A stretch of DNA of 10,529 nt from Gammaproteobacteria bacterium (GTDB lineage Bacteria; Pseudomonadota; Gammaproteobacteria; Pseudomonadales; Pseudomonadaceae), in assembly GCA_012735335.1 (NCBI GenBank), contig JAAYHO010000094.1, positions 1-10,529 on the forward strand, in the 5' to 3' direction. The position numbers were made by a program, and so were the translations under genes. Shown piece by piece: positions 9,292-10,529 of the stretch. The notes under the pieces are model-generated. The model worked only from the letters and a program-made list of their open reading frames with translations. It was not told the origin of the DNA and ran no database searches. Position 1 is the first letter of the stretch, and each line of letters begins with the position of its first letter.

Positions 9292-10529
9292 CAGCAGCAC
9301 AATCAGCGTGCCCAGTGGCCAACTCCCCCAGCGCAGCCAGGGGGTCAGCCCATCCCGGGGCTGAACGTAGCCATGCAGGGCCAGCTGTTGAAACTGGGGT
9401 ATCCGGGCGGTAATCCGGCCCTGGTGATCGATCAGGGCGGTTACTCCGTTATTGGTGCCGCGAATCATCCAGCGTCCTGCCTCCAGGGCGCGCATCCGGG
9501 CCATCTGCAGATGCTGCAATGGCCCGATCGACTCGCCGAACCAGCTGTCGTTACTGATGGTGATCAGCAACTGGCTGCGTGCGGCCAGTCGCGCGGCAAA
9601 GTCCGGGTAGACGGTTTCGTAGCAGATGAAGGGGGCCAGGGCATAATCCCCCACCCGTAGCGGCTGCTGCTCCAGCGGCCCGCGGGAGAAACTTGACATC
9701 GGCAGGTCGAAGAAGGCGATCAGGCCGCGCAGCCAGCTCTCCAGCGGCACATATTCGCCAAAGGGCACCAGCTTGTGTTTCAGGTAATGGTGGGCCTGCT
9801 CACCAGCCACCATGATGCCGTTGTAGATGCGCAGCTGACCGGAGTCATCCAGTTCATCCAGCGGAATGCCGGTGATCAGGGTCGTGCCCTGCTGTGCCAG
9901 ATTGGCGGCCATGGCCTGGACAAAGGGCATGGCGCTGCTGCTGAGTACCGGCACGGCGGTTTCCGGCCAGACGATCAGATCGGTGTCCGCAGGCTGGGCA
10001 TAGCTCATGTCGCGGTAGGTAGCCAGGGTGTAGTCGATATGCGCCGGGTCCCACTTGCGCGACTGCTCGATATCGGCCTGGATCAGCGATACGGACAGCG
10101 GCTCGCCCACCGCCTCGGTCCACTCGACCTGTGCCAGCAGCGCGCCGCCGACCCAGATGGCCAGCAGCAGAGCGGTTGCACTCAGCCCCTGGGCGAGCCG
10201 CCGCCACAGGGTCCATTCACTGAGCAGGCAGGCGCTGAGCACGGTGAAGAAACTCAGCAGCCACACCCCGCCCAGCGGCGCCCAGCCAGCCAGCCAGGTA
10301 TCGGTGTGGGCGTAGCCCTGATACAGCCAGGGAAAACCGGTGAGAAACCAGCTGCGAAACAACTCCTGACCGACCCACAGAGCGGCAAAGCCCAGGCTGC
10401 CCAGCCAGGGTGATGCCGCAGGTCGGAGCCAGCGCACCCACAGCCAGGCGGTCAGCGCCGGGATCAGTGCCAGCCCGGCAACCAGCCCACCAGTGAGCAG
10501 GGCGGCCAGCGGTGGGGAGGCGTAGCCGT
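9250..10529 (-). CDS. lnt: Apolipoprotein N-acyltransferase, 5' end outside window
   Basis: Lnt adds the third acyl chain to the N-terminal cysteine of lipoproteins in the inner membrane, from phospholipid donors. The frame runs to the right edge; about 425 codons are present and, by comparison with E. coli Lnt, roughly the first 90 codons are missing. Four hydrophobic segments precede the periplasmic carbon-nitrogen hydrolase domain, and one (GTLIVLLLLLC) follows it before a basic tail KRRYYRR. The catalytic triad is visible: Glu in WPETAVP (codon 9961-9963), Lys in YLKHKLVPFGEY (first K, codon 9778-9780) and Cys in FICYET (codon 9622-9624). FFDLPMSSFSRGP and GPLQHLQMARMRALE are strong family signatures. 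The GTG at 10437 is internal, not the start. Its product would be needed to mature LptE and the transglycosylase in this window. The 3' end overlaps the small plus-strand gene by 42 bp. Confidence 0.97.
   Translation of the reverse strand, partial: GYASPPLAALLTGGLVAGLALIPALTAWLWVRWLRPAASPWLGSLGFAALWVGQELFRSWFLTGFPWLYQGYAHTDTWLAGWAPLGGVWLLSFFTVLSACLLSEWTLWRRLAQGLSATALLLAIWVGGALLAQVEWTEAVGEPLSVSLIQADIEQSRKWDPAHIDYTLATYRDMSYAQPADTDLIVWPETAVPVLSSSAMPFVQAMAANLAQQGTTLITGIPLDELDDSGQLRIYNGIMVAGEQAHHYLKHKLVPFGEYVPLESWLRGLIAFFDLPMSSFSRGPLEQQPLRVGDYALAPFICYETVYPDFAARLAARSQLLITISNDSWFGESIGPLQHLQMARMRALEAGRWMIRGTNNGVTALIDHQGRITARIPQFQQLALHGYVQPRDGLTPWLRWGSWPLGTLIVLLLLLCAVKRRYYRR

Overview
The window reads as ordinary chromosome of a GC-rich gammaproteobacterium (about 60% GC by eye) close to Pseudomonas or Halopseudomonas. 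Strong Shine-Dalgarno sites, the protein similarities and the leuS-lptE-holA order support this. I see no phage, transposon, CRISPR array, rRNA or tRNA. All recognisable genes lie on the minus strand and are read from high to low coordinates. The only plus-strand gene I support is a small unknown one.

From right to left: the 3' part of lnt (apolipoprotein N-acyltransferase) runs off the right edge. Its end overlaps tail-to-tail with an 87-codon plus-strand gene of unknown function, which is preceded by a chain of very short overlapping ORFs. Next comes a tight cluster: leuS (leucyl-tRNA synthetase), lptE (LPS-assembly lipoprotein) and holA (DNA polymerase III delta). After a 143-bp gap holding a 12-bp inverted repeat come an MltB/SltB-type lytic transglycosylase lipoprotein, a YoaE-like TerC/CBS/CorC membrane protein ending in a very strong intrinsic terminator, and lipA (lipoyl synthase). 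The left 206 bp are non-coding and hold palindromic extragenic repeats in a plus/minus/plus arrangement.

Most genes are housekeeping, with an envelope theme: Lnt matures lipoproteins, LptE inserts LPS, and the transglycosylase, itself a predicted lipoprotein, cuts peptidoglycan. LeuS and HolA serve translation and replication.

I found no convincing new multi-gene system. The points most worth a second look are the LipA sequence, which resembles the mitochondrial LIAS/Lip5 style more than the usual gammaproteobacterial LipA and has no lipB beside it in view; the repeat cluster directly behind it; the small gene and its leader ORFs between leuS and lnt; and the long-armed inverted repeat between holA and the transglycosylase gene.
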